Assembly (NCBI RefSeq): GCF_023016285.1
Contig: NZ_CP095413.1
Coordinates: 1,178,001 to 1,242,000, forward strand
Origin: Muricauda sp. SCSIO 64092
Lineage (GTDB): Bacteria > Bacteroidota > Bacteroidia > Flavobacteriales > Flavobacteriaceae
DNA: 64,000 bases
Direction of reading: 5' to 3'
In this document: positions 1-8,957 of the stretch, piece by piece
Layout: each line of letters starts with the position of its first letter
Numbering within the stretch: position 1 is the first letter of the stretch
Notes under the pieces: model-generated
Database searches by the model: none
The model's input: only the letters and a program-made list of their open reading frames with translations
What the model was told of the DNA's origin: nothing
Translations under genes and position numbers: made by a program

Positions 1-272
1 ATAAAACGGTAAAAACGGTCCATGAAGGCAGGAAATATCTGGAAAGTTCCTTCACTTCGTTAGGAATTCCCTTTTGGCCCACCCAGGCCAACTTTTTTAT
101 CGTGGACCCTCCCCTTCCGGAGATGGAATTCACCAATAGCTTAATGGAACATGGGATTATGGTCCGCCCCGTATCACAATTTGGAGCACCGGGAAAAGTA
201 CGGATTACCATTGGAGACCAAGAAGCCAATGCCGCATTGGTCGATAGCTTACAAAAACTAAAAGCCCACTGA
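1..272 (+). CDS. hisC: Histidinol-phosphate aminotransferase-like protein, C-terminal part
   Basis: The gene is cut by the left edge; 89 codons remain, read from base 3 to a TGA at 270-272. The piece holds the small C-terminal domain of a fold-type I PLP aminotransferase: a PTQANFFIV strand, then GIMVRPVSQFGAPGKVRITIG, a pattern typical of HisC (a late small-domain Arg that binds substrate phosphate, then an IG-x-EEN-like stretch, here IGDQEAN). HisC converts imidazole-acetol phosphate and glutamate to histidinol phosphate and 2-oxoglutarate. Other class I/II aminotransferases share this tail, so the exact substrate is an inference. The stop codon sits inside the terminator hairpin. Confidence 0.7.
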   Translation, partial: KTVKTVHEGRKYLESSFTSLGIPFWPTQANFFIVDPPLPEMEFTNSLMEHGIMVRPVSQFGAPGKVRITIGDQEANAALVDSLQKLKAH

Positions 273-288
273 ATAGCAGTGGGCTTTT
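260..288. terminator. Bidirectional rho-independent terminator
   Basis: A perfect 11-bp stem (AAAAGCCCACT with AGTGGGCTTTT) encloses a 7-base loop. It lies between converging genes. Rightward it ends the hisC-like gene. Leftward the stem is followed by a T-rich stretch, so it can also end the lipoprotein gene at 310. Confidence 0.85.
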
Positions 289-309
289 GGATTACTCCTT
301 CAGTACGTT

Positions 310-807
310 TTATTCCCTTGTAAACACCACTTCGGCGCCCGCATAGTTATTGGCGTCAATATCCTCTCCCGCGATGATCAAGGTATTTCCTTCCAATACA
401 GTGGTTAGGGTTTCCGTAGTTCCGCTACCATTATTAACAGTGAGTTGATTTCCTTCCAAAGTCCAGGTGCCTGTTTCACTTTCACTTTCTGTTGGACATG
501 AAACATCCAATCCCATGGGCCCAGCATTAAATTCAATAAAATTCAGTCTATCCGTGCTGGAAACCGTTCCGTCCGCATTAAACGTAAAACTGACCAATAC
601 ACAATTTTCCTGTACAAGTTGGTCAACCAACTCATCGGCCAAATTTAACGTCAAATCGTTGGGATCCTCACTAAATCGGACATCGGTCATGTTCCACGTA
701 CCTACCAGGGCGCTCGTTTCCAATTCATCGTTGTTGCCCTCGTTATCCGTTGAACATGCAAAAAAGGTCATTGTAGCAATAGCTATTAAAATCCAATTCT
801 TTTTCAT
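310..807 (-). CDS. Lipocalin-like domain lipoprotein
   Basis: The reading frame is open to 933, but the ATG at 805-807 gives a clean lipoprotein signal (MKKNWILIAIATMTFFAC, Cys18), so I take the 165-residue form. The mature part has the pattern LVGTWNMTDVRF, SFTFNADGTVSS, ETGTWTLEGNQLTV and LEGNTLII. These alternating strands with a GTW start are typical of the small lipocalin-like lipoproteins (Lipocalin_4/5-type) common in Bacteroidota. Ligand and role are unknown. A pair of cysteines (CVLVSF and SCPTES) could form a disulfide. The gene faces the hisC-like gene and shares its terminator. Confidence 0.75.
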   Translation of the reverse strand: MKKNWILIAIATMTFFACSTDNEGNNDELETSALVGTWNMTDVRFSEDPNDLTLNLADELVDQLVQENCVLVSFTFNADGTVSSTDRLNFIEFNAGPMGLDVSCPTESESETGTWTLEGNQLTVNNGSGTTETLTTVLEGNTLIIAGEDIDANNYAGAEVVFTRE

Positions 808-1019
808 CGTTTTAGTTATTTGGTAGTGAATCAAGAACGATAAAAAAGGGGTTATAGTGTAAAACCCATAAAATGAATGCACTACCTCCGGTAGCGCCAT
901 CGAGGTATCAGTATTAAGATCGCCGTGCTCCAAGCCCCAAGAACAGGAGTTGCCCTATCTTGACCCTTGGTCCCTATGTTGTTTAACTTTCTATAAGCCC
1001 CCCGAGGCAAGGCTTCCGG

Positions 1020-1067
1020 GACAAAACAAATCGATATGTGGCCTTTATTAAAGCGTAAGAAGAATTC
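1020..1067 (-). pseudogene. Remnant of a DUF5916 gene 3' end
   Basis: Just past the TonB-receptor stop, leftward reading gives LIKATYRFVL, matching the last residues of the DUF5916 protein (LLKATYRFVF, then stop). At base level 1023-1045 and 4967-4989 agree at 22 of 23 positions. A further stretch (1055-1067 and 4992-5005) matches with a one-base gap. The remnant has lost its stop and has no upstream gene body. It is a direct repeat of the neighbouring gene's 3' end flanking the DUF4249/receptor pair. Confidence 0.6.
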
Positions 1068-1075
1068 TCAAGTGG

Positions 1076-3496
1076 TCATTGAAACGTGAAGTTATACGTC
1101 AATGCAAATAATGGGCTGTTGAGCAGTGCAATTTCATAGGAACCTAGAGGGCTTGACCCAAAAATGTCTGCATTTTCAATTCCGGTACGTTGATCAAAAA
1201 AAGCGTTGATAGGATTGCGCCTGCCATAGACATTATAAATGGTAAACGTCCAATCCCCCACCCAGCGTTTGTTTGCTTTTTTGGAATACCTGACCTTCCA
1301 TGAAAAATCCAATCGATGGTAAAGGGGGAGCCTTGCATTATTGCGTTCCAGAAAAAGAGGCACATCTATATTTTCAAACTCAACTACCCCATTGGGGATG
1401 GTAAATGGCCTACCCGATTGTCCCGTAAAGTTTAGGCTCCATGTATTAAAAGCATCCCCTTCAAAATTGATGGTAGCATTCAAGACATGGGGCCTATCAA
1501 AATCTGAATTGAACCATTGGTTGTTGTTGATTCTATTTGCAGGAATTTGATCATTGGTACGCAATGCACTTCTGGACCAAGTATAATTCAGCCAACCATT
1601 GACTTTCCCGTTTGGTTTTCTAAAGCTCAGTTCTACCCCATAGTTCCTTCCCTCTCCCTGCACCACTGAATTTTGTAAAAATTCTTCCAGAAAAAAGTCT
1701 GCCCCCGGCCTAAAGGTTAAATTGTTTTGTGTCCTTCTATAGTATGCTTCAAGACCCATCTCAATTTTGCTCTTTTCCGACAAATGATAAAACCCAATAC
1801 TGTACGAATTCCCTCTTTGCGGTTTAATATTTTCATCCGCAGTTTTCCATCTGGAAGTAGGTAAGGGTGTGGTTGCATTGAACACGTTCTGCAAATATTG
1901 ATTTAGTCGTGCATAACTCAGTTTAACCGTGCTTTGGTCATTAATATTCAATACAGCACCCAATCTGGGTTCCAAATCGTGATAAGAGGTTGCGACTTCC
2001 CCTTTTTCAAAGAAACGTGTATCCTCAATATCTGCACCCAAATCGTTGAAAACAGGCTGCTCAAAAGGACCAACAAGCAGGTAGGAATTATGGCGAAGCC
2101 CCAAAGAAAGAGACAAAAACGTATTGGCGGACCAATTGGTATTTAAAAATGTGGACAATACATAACTTGTCTCCCTGTTTAAATTGACCGACCTTATACT
2201 GGTGGACTGTCCAGGGTTAAGATTTCCTGGATCAATATCGTATCGATTCCCTTGAAAACCCAAATAATAGTCAAACCTATCGTTTACTTCCTTTGAAAAC
2301 TCCGAAGACAGACTTAAATATCTGATTCTTGAATCATACAATATTTCGTTTGAACTATCTATTTCTGGGAAAATAATCTTGGGAAGGTAATCACTCGAAA
2401 CCAATGCGGTCTTCAACATGCTTGTATCATCAAACGTATGCAGCCATTTTAAAGTCCCGTTCAGTGTCCTGAAATCGAATTGGTTATTTTCTGCACTGAT
2501 ATTTTCAACCTGCGAAATGAAATCCAGCTGATAAAAATCCTTTGAGTAAAATCCCGTAAATGCAATTTGATCTTTGGGACCTGCCAAATACAAAAGCTTA
2601 AGGGTGGCATCGTAAAACCGGGCTTTGGTATTGTCCAAGCGTTCAGAAAACAGGGGGAGTAAAAAATCGGTAAAGCCCGCTCTACCTCCAATCGCCATAC
2701 TAAGTTTGTCCTTTATCAATGGGGTTTGCAATGAAAATCTACTGGAGACCAGACCAATTCCCCCGTTCAATTTTAACTTATCCACATAGGGGTTCTGCGT
2801 CTTCACATCCAACACAGAGGTAATCCTTCCCCCATATCTCGCTGGAATGTTTGCGCGATATAAATCCACGGAAGACAGCATATCTGGTGTAAAAACAGAA
2901 AAAAGCCCAAATAAATGGGTAGGATTAAAAACAGGGGCCTCGTCATATAACACAAGATTTTGATCCAGGGACCCACCTCTAACGGACAATCCATTACTGA
3001 TATCGCCCGCATTGTTTACTCCTGCCAAAAGGGTCATTCCCCTTAAAATATCAAACTCGCCTGCCGCTGTTGGTATTTTTTTAAGTGTTTGGGGTTCCAA
3101 CCTCAAAACGCCCATTTCTGGGGACAGTAAATGGTCATTTGCCTTTTTTGCCCTTACGATGACCTCGGATAATTTTTCCTCTTCAACGATCATACGGACC
3201 AAAACAGATGTATTTCGGTTCAGCACAATATTCTGTATGTTATTTGTATACCCGATAAAAGAAACCGTCACCTTATATGCTCCTTCCGGCAGTTTAATGG
3301 AAAATTGCCCGTTGACATCCGAAATTCCTCCACATGAACAGGGCTCAATAAAAATATCGGCATCATTCATTTGAAAACCCGTGGCATCATTTATCACTTT
3401 AACCGTCAATTCATGTTCTTGGGGCTCGGTTTGGCCCAACCCCATAAAACAAGACAGGCAAAGCAGTAATCCAGTGATGTGATGAACAGGTTTCAT
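1076..3496 (-). CDS. TonB-dependent receptor with carboxypeptidase-like N-terminal domain
   Basis: An 806-residue outer-membrane receptor. A signal peptide (MKPVHHITGLLLCLSCFMGLGQ) leads to a CarboxypepD_reg-like domain (about 28-110, with GGISDVNGQFSIKLPEGAYKVTVS). A plug follows (about 120-230, with SVRGGSLDQNLVLYDEAPVFNP), then a 22-strand-type barrel ending in NSPLFALTYNFTFQ with a C-terminal aromatic-rich strand. It would import a large or scarce substrate using TonB energy. The DUF4249 gene lies 5 bases upstream, the usual partner of this receptor subclass. The substrate cannot be read from sequence; these pairs are distinct from SusC/SusD. The ATG at 3494-3496 is well placed for the signal peptide. 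Confidence 0.9.
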   Translation of the reverse strand: MKPVHHITGLLLCLSCFMGLGQTEPQEHELTVKVINDATGFQMNDADIFIEPCSCGGISDVNGQFSIKLPEGAYKVTVSFIGYTNNIQNIVLNRNTSVLVRMIVEEEKLSEVIVRAKKANDHLLSPEMGVLRLEPQTLKKIPTAAGEFDILRGMTLLAGVNNAGDISNGLSVRGGSLDQNLVLYDEAPVFNPTHLFGLFSVFTPDMLSSVDLYRANIPARYGGRITSVLDVKTQNPYVDKLKLNGGIGLVSSRFSLQTPLIKDKLSMAIGGRAGFTDFLLPLFSERLDNTKARFYDATLKLLYLAGPKDQIAFTGFYSKDFYQLDFISQVENISAENNQFDFRTLNGTLKWLHTFDDTSMLKTALVSSDYLPKIIFPEIDSSNEILYDSRIRYLSLSSEFSKEVNDRFDYYLGFQGNRYDIDPGNLNPGQSTSIRSVNLNRETSYVLSTFLNTNWSANTFLSLSLGLRHNSYLLVGPFEQPVFNDLGADIEDTRFFEKGEVATSYHDLEPRLGAVLNINDQSTVKLSYARLNQYLQNVFNATTPLPTSRWKTADENIKPQRGNSYSIGFYHLSEKSKIEMGLEAYYRRTQNNLTFRPGADFFLEEFLQNSVVQGEGRNYGVELSFRKPNGKVNGWLNYTWSRSALRTNDQIPANRINNNQWFNSDFDRPHVLNATINFEGDAFNTWSLNFTGQSGRPFTIPNGVVEFENIDVPLFLERNNARLPLYHRLDFSWKVRYSKKANKRWVGDWTFTIYNVYGRRNPINAFFDQRTGIENADIFGSSPLGSYEIALLNSPLFALTYNFTFQ

Positions 3497-3501
3497 TACG
3501 C

Positions 3502-4662
3502 TTAATTATTGATCCATCCGGTTGGGCGGACTCCCGTCCGATTTGGTAATTCCTCACATGGAGCCGTATTCCTTGTAGGCAGGGGAACCTCCCCAAATTC
3601 TTCATTCTGTACCATAATCCTTTCTTCAATTTGGGACTCGCTTATTGTAGTGCGGTCAATGAACAGGTAACGGGAAACTACCGAAGTAGCCGTAAACCTA
3701 CCGATCACAAATTCGTTCTCATCATGTACTGCAAACATATTCCCAATCAAAGCAGCGGGTGGTGGAGCGTTGAACCCCCCATTATTATCAACAATATCCT
3801 TAAATACTTGATAATACCTATACGCACTTTCGGATAGCGCATATTGTTGCAATTGCACCAGAATATCCTCCTTTGTGTACAGTAACACGTTCCCAACCGG
3901 CAATTGCTCAATCAGGGAGCCATTTGAAAACTCATCGGCAAATGTTTCAACACTTTCATTAAATCTAATGCGCCAACAGGGGGTTTCACATCGGTAGGTA
4001 TAAAAGGATTTTCGTATCTCACTTTCACTAAGGGAATTATTTTGACAGGCCCCATTTCTAAATATGCCGTCAAAACAACGTTGACAAAAAGAAAGGTTTT
4101 CAAATGAAGTAAACCGCCAGAAATAATAATTATTATCTTCTTCCGGATCTTCAAAACTCACATGAAGGGTGTGCCCTGGAACAAAGCTTTCCGAAGCCTC
4201 CCGAAACACCAACTCGGGATCATACCTGGCCTCTATATCCAAAATCGGAACCGAATCCCTTATTTCCTCCGGCAAAGACTGATATTGCCTACCATCCGGT
4301 AAAGTGACCGTTAACTCAAAAGTGTCGCCAACAGCGGCGGTAAAATCCTCGGGGAGCAAATACCTGCCATTATCCTCAAACAATTCAGTTACCGCATTGG
4401 TATCCGTATTCCTTACGGAAACCGTGGCACTGCGGATAAATGCGTTGCCCCTCATGCTATTTTGCGAAACTCGTACAATTGAAGTCTTTGGGTCATTTGA
4501 AATAAGTCCTTCAACAAAAATAACACCGCTCTTAAAATCAAATTCGGGTTCAACGGGATCTACACATCCCAAGGAAAGTAAGAACCCCAAACAGAGCACC
4601 TGAGCATATTTTTTCTTCCGTGATTTGGTCACCTTTAATTCTATTGGTTTCGATTTGGCCAA
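3502..4662 (-). CDS. DUF4249 domain-containing lipoprotein
   Basis: A 386-residue predicted outer-membrane lipoprotein: basic n-region, hydrophobic QVLCLGFLLSLGC core with the lipid Cys at about 33, then a DUF4249 body (FKSGVIFVEGLISNDPKTSIVRVS, SVRNTDTNAVTELFEDNGRY, a Cys-rich middle with CQRCF and CRETP-like segments). DUF4249 genes sit beside TonB receptors of the type found here, so it is probably a surface-exposed partner of that receptor. The start is a TTG: no ATG or GTG exists downstream of the in-frame TAG, and GGAGGT lies 6 bases before the TTG, a strong Shine-Dalgarno for this phylum. Confidence 0.85.
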   Translation of the reverse strand: MAKSKPIELKVTKSRKKKYAQVLCLGFLLSLGCVDPVEPEFDFKSGVIFVEGLISNDPKTSIVRVSQNSMRGNAFIRSATVSVRNTDTNAVTELFEDNGRYLLPEDFTAAVGDTFELTVTLPDGRQYQSLPEEIRDSVPILDIEARYDPELVFREASESFVPGHTLHVSFEDPEEDNNYYFWRFTSFENLSFCQRCFDGIFRNGACQNNSLSESEIRKSFYTYRCETPCWRIRFNESVETFADEFSNGSLIEQLPVGNVLLYTKEDILVQLQQYALSESAYRYYQVFKDIVDNNGGFNAPPPAALIGNMFAVHDENEFVIGRFTATSVVSRYLFIDRTTISESQIEERIMVQNEEFGEVPLPTRNTAPCEELPNRTGVRPTGWINN

Positions 4663-4962
4663 CAGTGCACCTCCAATCGTACTTTCCCAATAAAAGAAAA
4701 ATACCTATAATAAAGGTACTTTTATATAGAAAAATAGATTTCCGTGCATCCCAAATAGGACTGTGAATAAGACCATTTTACTCCTCCACCTCCCTAACCC
4801 CAATAAAATGGCGTGTATCCACAAGTGCTTTATCCATGCCATATTCATCAGCATATGGTTAAAAAGAGAAAATGAATACAAATACCAAAACCTTGCTTTT
4901 CATTTGCACGTTCTTTGGAGGTTATTCAAAATACACAAAAAAACGACAGGAACAGCACTCCT
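4663..4962. other. Intergenic stretch of 300 bases
   Basis: AT-rich sequence between the stop of the DUF5916 gene and the TTG start of the DUF4249 gene. It should hold the leftward promoter of the DUF4249/receptor pair, but I see no full TTTG-N19-TAnnTTTG match. No small gene, RNA or strong hairpin is apparent. Confidence 0.5.
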
Positions 4963-7644
4963 TTAAAAAACAAATCGATACGTGGCCTTGAGCAAGAAGA
5001 TATTCTGTGCGGTCTGCCCAAAAACATTATCCTCCAAATTGGCAAACAACCCATTGGAAGGGTCACCGGATTGGGAAATGTCCTGGGACCACACAAGAAA
5101 GATTTCAGAGCCGGGAATATACTCCCAACGAATGACCAGATTGGAACGAAACTGCACAAAGGCAAAATCAGGATCATCAAAGCTAAAATCCGTTTGCCCA
5201 TCCAAATTTTCATCAACGGCATAGGTTTCCTCCGAGAAAGAGATCTGATTGGAATCATACTGCAAAAAACGATTGTTAAATTCCCTGGCAGTGGCATCCG
5301 TAACATGTTTGAAATTGGAATACCTACCCCGGGAGATAAAAGGCTGTCCCCAATACTGTACGGTTAGGTTGGGATTGATATTATAATTGAGTCGAACGGA
5401 CATGCTCAAGGTACGCTGTTCTATTTCCCCGTTCAAATACCGCACCCCATTATCCGTATCAATATTGTCAATGTACTGAAGCTTATCATTATTGATACTA
5501 TATTCCGGAAAAACCGAGATACGCAGCGCATCCATAGGTTGATAGCGAAAGCCAAATTCTATGCTGTAACGTTGTATGGAGTTATCCAGGGCTTTTCTGC
5601 CATTATGAAATATGTTAAAGCGAAGCTTTTTCCGTCCATCGGTCCCTATTCCATTCCAAAAACTGACCTCTGGGGAACGTCTTAGCCTTGGTCCTCCCCG
5701 CAGGGCAAAATTGGAATATTGGATCGGGGCATAATTGATACCCAAATTTGAGAACCAATTGTTGGCCCAATTTTGCCAGCTATTGGTATTAAAGCGAAGC
5801 TCATTGTGGTTACCCCCAAAATCCCAAACGCTCCAATGGTTATAGTTGATACCTACACGCCTAAAGGTACTATCCGGTTTAAGGGTTCGATAACCCACCC
5901 AGGTATAATGCCGTATATCGTCCGATTGTCGTTGAAAACCAATATCATTAAGCTCCAATTCAGGGGAGCGCCATGTTCCCCCTGTTTCAAACATAAGGTG
6001 CCCGTCACCTGCTTTGCCCAATTGAAGGTTACCGCCCGTTCCGGTCAACGAAGTTCGATCTTCATCCACGTTTACATGATCGGCATCAACCCGTTGGAAC
6101 AAATGGGTAATGGATTCCTGCGTATTCTGAATGGCTTCGGCATTGCCCCTAACATGGCTCCAATTAACATTCCCGCCAACATACCAATCCCGGTTGTTCC
6201 ATTGGTGCTTAAAATCAAATCCACCGGTGTAGGCCTGTCGATGTAAAAAATCGATATTTTGACCTAGGGCGTCCCTATTTACCGCAGTGAAAATCCCTCC
6301 TATGTAGGAATTCCTATCATTAAAATCCTTTTGCAGCCGTCCTACAAAATAGTTGGTCAATGGCTCAACGACCTCCCTTCTTCGTTCACCATTGGTATCA
6401 ATGGTCGCATACTTTTTTGCGGTAACGCTTTCCAATACGCCTATCGCCCATCCATCTTTGGTCTTACCACTGAATTTTGCCGCTCCAATAATTTGGGTAT
6501 TGTCCGGAATGTCCACAAACTCCCCATCTTCCGTATCCGGGGACCCCTGGGGGTTTCTTCCAATTCGTCTACTGTAGAACACATTGTCAAACCCAAAGGT
6601 GTTTCCCGCCTCTGACCGGGATAGATTAAAGTTGAATATGTTATTGTTCTCCACAAAGAACGGTCGTTGCTCCCGGAAGAAAATCTGGAAACCATCCAAT
6701 GCGATAGCCGAGGGATCCGCTTCAACCTGACCAAAATCCGGATTGACCGTTAGATCTAGGGTCAAATCATTGGTAATCCCAATCTTGGCATCCAGGCCAA
6801 AATTCAGATCGGTCTCCTCGCCCGTACGGAATGGATTGTCCTCTTCCGCTTCATAGGTCTCACCACTCGCCACGGTATACGGCTGAATTTCCAATTGGTG
6901 CTGTGGCTCTATATCCTTAAGACCGTGCAGTTCCCCAAATTCGCTTACCCATCCTGGGGCATCCAGTGGTATGCGCTGCCATAGGGAACGTTCCTCCTCC
7001 CTAAAAAACCGTCTTGTGGATTGCAATCCCCAAACCTGATCCTGTTCCTTTCCAAACTTGATTTGACTGAAAGGAATCTTTAATTCAGCTGTCCAGCCCT
7101 CCTCATCCACATTGGTACGGGTATACCAGATGGGGTTCCAACTATCATCCCAATTATTGCCGTTTTCGGAAACCAATTCGTCTCCCTTTACCCCTGCAGC
7201 AGTAACGGTAAAGGAAAATGCCGTCCTTTTATCATGATAACTATCGATATTGAACTCTACCCAATCGCCATCAAAACCGTCCCTTCGGGACATTCTCCGA
7301 ACAATGTTCTCCGGCTCGGCATCCAAGCACCGTACTCCTATATAAAGGTATTTGCTATCATAAACAATTTTGAATTTGGTCTGGAAGCTTGGGGGTGTAT
7401 TCTCATCGGGTTGGTTTTCAATATAATCCCCTGCCCATTCCACCATATCCCAAATGGGATCGTTAAGTAATCCATCTATTGCAGGAGGTGTTTTTTCACC
7501 TATGCCCTGGGTAACGTAAATCTTTTTGGCAATTACTTCGGGTTCCCCTGTCTTGCCCTTTTCGGTATCCGCTTGGGCCATGTCCTGGGAAAATGAACTC
7601 CATAGAAACAATAGGGCAAGAATGGTAAGGGTTGGTTTACACAC
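4963..7644 (-). CDS. DUF5916 protein with CBM9-like domain
   Basis: The product is about 893 residues. After a signal peptide (CKPTLTILALLFLWSSFSQ) comes a carbohydrate-binding family 9-like beta-sandwich (PPAIDGLLNDPIWD, DSKYLYIGVRCLD, DGFDGDWVEFNIDSYHDKRTAFSF, GWTAELKIPFSQI). A long DUF5916 region follows, predicted to form an outer-membrane barrel (repeated aromatic strands, final KATYRFVF). The frame is open up to a TTG at 7812, but that start gives about 56 residues before the signal peptide and overlaps the rplM promoter, so the GTG at 7642-7644 is preferred. Function is unknown. The fold suggests binding or passage of a glycan or similar ligand at the cell surface. Confidence 0.8.
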   Translation of the reverse strand: MCKPTLTILALLFLWSSFSQDMAQADTEKGKTGEPEVIAKKIYVTQGIGEKTPPAIDGLLNDPIWDMVEWAGDYIENQPDENTPPSFQTKFKIVYDSKYLYIGVRCLDAEPENIVRRMSRRDGFDGDWVEFNIDSYHDKRTAFSFTVTAAGVKGDELVSENGNNWDDSWNPIWYTRTNVDEEGWTAELKIPFSQIKFGKEQDQVWGLQSTRRFFREEERSLWQRIPLDAPGWVSEFGELHGLKDIEPQHQLEIQPYTVASGETYEAEEDNPFRTGEETDLNFGLDAKIGITNDLTLDLTVNPDFGQVEADPSAIALDGFQIFFREQRPFFVENNNIFNFNLSRSEAGNTFGFDNVFYSRRIGRNPQGSPDTEDGEFVDIPDNTQIIGAAKFSGKTKDGWAIGVLESVTAKKYATIDTNGERRREVVEPLTNYFVGRLQKDFNDRNSYIGGIFTAVNRDALGQNIDFLHRQAYTGGFDFKHQWNNRDWYVGGNVNWSHVRGNAEAIQNTQESITHLFQRVDADHVNVDEDRTSLTGTGGNLQLGKAGDGHLMFETGGTWRSPELELNDIGFQRQSDDIRHYTWVGYRTLKPDSTFRRVGINYNHWSVWDFGGNHNELRFNTNSWQNWANNWFSNLGINYAPIQYSNFALRGGPRLRRSPEVSFWNGIGTDGRKKLRFNIFHNGRKALDNSIQRYSIEFGFRYQPMDALRISVFPEYSINNDKLQYIDNIDTDNGVRYLNGEIEQRTLSMSVRLNYNINPNLTVQYWGQPFISRGRYSNFKHVTDATAREFNNRFLQYDSNQISFSEETYAVDENLDGQTDFSFDDPDFAFVQFRSNLVIRWEYIPGSEIFLVWSQDISQSGDPSNGLFANLEDNVFGQTAQNIFLLKATYRFVF
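4967..5005 (-). repeat. Intact copy of the duplicated DUF5916 3' end
   Basis: These last codons of the DUF5916 gene recur at 1023-1067, on the far side of the DUF4249/receptor pair. The core match is 22 of 23 bases. The two copies are in direct orientation and 3.9 kb apart. Confidence 0.6.
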
Positions 7645-7800
7645 GGCCGTTCGTTTTTTGATTGATGTGTAGTAAAGACTCGGCGATTTCTTAATAGTTA
7701 CACTTTCAATTTTCTTTTTGGTTTTTTTAACATAAAGAGGAGGGTTTTTTGTAGGCCAAAATGATGAAGTTGAAATTGGAAAAATATTCCATCCTATGCA

Positions 7801-7831
7801 TTTGTAATTCAATCTAATAATTGTACATTTG
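7801..7831 (+). promoter_or_regulatory. Promoter of rplM-rpsI
   Basis: TTTG (7801-7804), a spacer of exactly 19 bases, then TACATTTG (7824-7831) fit the Bacteroidota consensus TTTG-N19-TAnnTTTG perfectly. The ATG of rplM is 47 bases downstream. Confidence 0.85.
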
Positions 7832-7878
7832 CAGCCCGTTTAACGAAAACGGATTGATTTTTAACACGTTTCACAGAA

Positions 7879-8334
7879 ATGGACACATTAAGTTATAAAA
7901 CAATTTCTGCCAATAAAGCCACCGTTAACAAGGAATGGCTTTTGGTCGATGCCGAAGGACAAACATTGGGGAGGTTGGCTTCCAAGGTTGCCAAAATCCT
8001 ACGAGGGAAATACAAAACCAACTTTACCCCCCATGTTGATTGTGGTGATAATGTAATTGTTATCAATGCCGAAAAAGTTCAATTGAGCGGGAATAAGTGG
8101 GAAGACAAAACCTATTTGAGGTATACTGGTTATCCAGGTGGACAGCGCTCCACAACAGCAAGTGAATTGTTGAACAAACATCCTGAGCGATTGGTAGAAA
8201 AATCAGTCAAGGGAATGCTTCCAAAAAACAAATTGGGTGCAGATTTGTTCCGCAACCTAAAAGTGTACGCGGGAGCTGAGCATAACCATGAAGCACAAAA
8301 ACCCAAGGCCATTAATTTAAACGACTACAGATAA
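7879..8334 (+). CDS. rplM: 50S ribosomal protein L13 (uL13)
   Basis: 151 residues, normal length. Hallmarks: [26 protein letters not shown] near the N-terminus, then [17 protein letters not shown] and the [15 protein letters not shown] block. L13 is an early-assembly protein of the large subunit. Its stop overlaps the rpsI start by one base (TAATG), so the two are translationally coupled. A consensus promoter lies just upstream. Confidence 0.99.
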   Translation: MDTLSYKTISANKATVNKEWLLVDAEGQTLGRLASKVAKILRGKYKTNFTPHVDCGDNVIVINAEKVQLSGNKWEDKTYLRYTGYPGGQRSTTASELLNKHPERLVEKSVKGMLPKNKLGADLFRNLKVYAGAEHNHEAQKPKAINLNDYR

Positions 8335-8720
8335 TGGAGGTAGTTCACAAAATAGGACGAAGAAAAACTGCAGTAGCAAGAGTATATGTCTCCGAAGGTA
8401 ACGGTGATATTACCGTAAACAACAAAAAACTGGAGGATTATTTTACCACTGCTCCCCTACAGTATAAGGTGAAACAACCATTTTCCCTAACGGAAACCGA
8501 TGGCAATTATGATGTTAAGGTGAATGTTTACGGTGGCGGTATCACTGGTCAGGCCGAAGCAGTGCGTTTGGCCCTTTCCAGGGTAATGTGCGAAATCAAT
8601 GAGGAGAACAGGAATATCCTAAAACCGGAAGGCCTCTTGACACGTGACCCAAGAATGGTGGAGCGTAAAAAATTCGGTCAGAAAAAAGCGAGAAAGAAAT
8701 TCCAATTCTCCAAACGTTAA
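8334..8720 (+). CDS. rpsI: 30S ribosomal protein S9 (uS9)
   Basis: 128 residues. It shows the S9 start (KIGRRKTAVARVYVSEG), the GGGITGQAEAVRLALSRVM core and the basic C-terminal tail ending KKARKKFQFSKR, which reaches the P-site tRNA. It overlaps rplM by one base in the standard rplM-rpsI pair and is followed by a short UUCG-loop terminator. Confidence 0.99.
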   Translation: MEVVHKIGRRKTAVARVYVSEGNGDITVNNKKLEDYFTTAPLQYKVKQPFSLTETDGNYDVKVNVYGGGITGQAEAVRLALSRVMCEINEENRNILKPEGLLTRDPRMVERKKFGQKKARKKFQFSKR

Positions 8721-8727
8721 ATTTTAT

Positions 8728-8748
8728 GCACGGTTCGCCGTGCTTTTT
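8728..8748 (+). terminator. Terminator after rpsI
   Basis: A perfect 6-bp stem GCACGG/CCGTGC is closed by a TTCG tetraloop and followed by TTTTT. It separates rplM-rpsI from rpsB-tsf. Confidence 0.85.
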
Positions 8749-8838
8749 ATATCACGCTTGATGTATTTCAGGCAAGGTTCATTGAAAACCCGACCCTAAG
8801 TGTCGGCATTAAATTTTAAAACAAAAAGTTGTCGTTGT

Positions 8839-8866
8839 TCCAAAAAGGAAAATCGACCTTTTGGAA
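8839..8866 (+). other. Hairpin in the rpsB leader
   Basis: TCCAAAAAGG and CCTTTTGGA flank an 8-base loop about 90 bases before the rpsB start, in a 209-base leader after the rpsI terminator. It is not followed by a T run, so it is not a terminator. It could be part of an autoregulatory leader, but I recognise no known S2 leader motif. Confidence 0.35.
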
Positions 8867-8957
8867 ATTAGTTTAGCATCTAAATGGCAAGGGCAATTCC
8901 CTAAAAGATGACCACCTTGACATTGCTATCTCAACGGAACGTAAACTAAGTAACAAA

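Noticed and set aside
4915-5367. Rightward frame over the end of the DUF5916 gene
   Set aside because: It lies wholly over the opposite strand of a real coding end and has no recognisable product.
7645-7812. Upstream extension of the DUF5916 protein to a TTG at 7812
   Set aside because: It would put about 56 residues ahead of a clear signal peptide and overlap the perfect rplM promoter; the GTG at 7644 is better.
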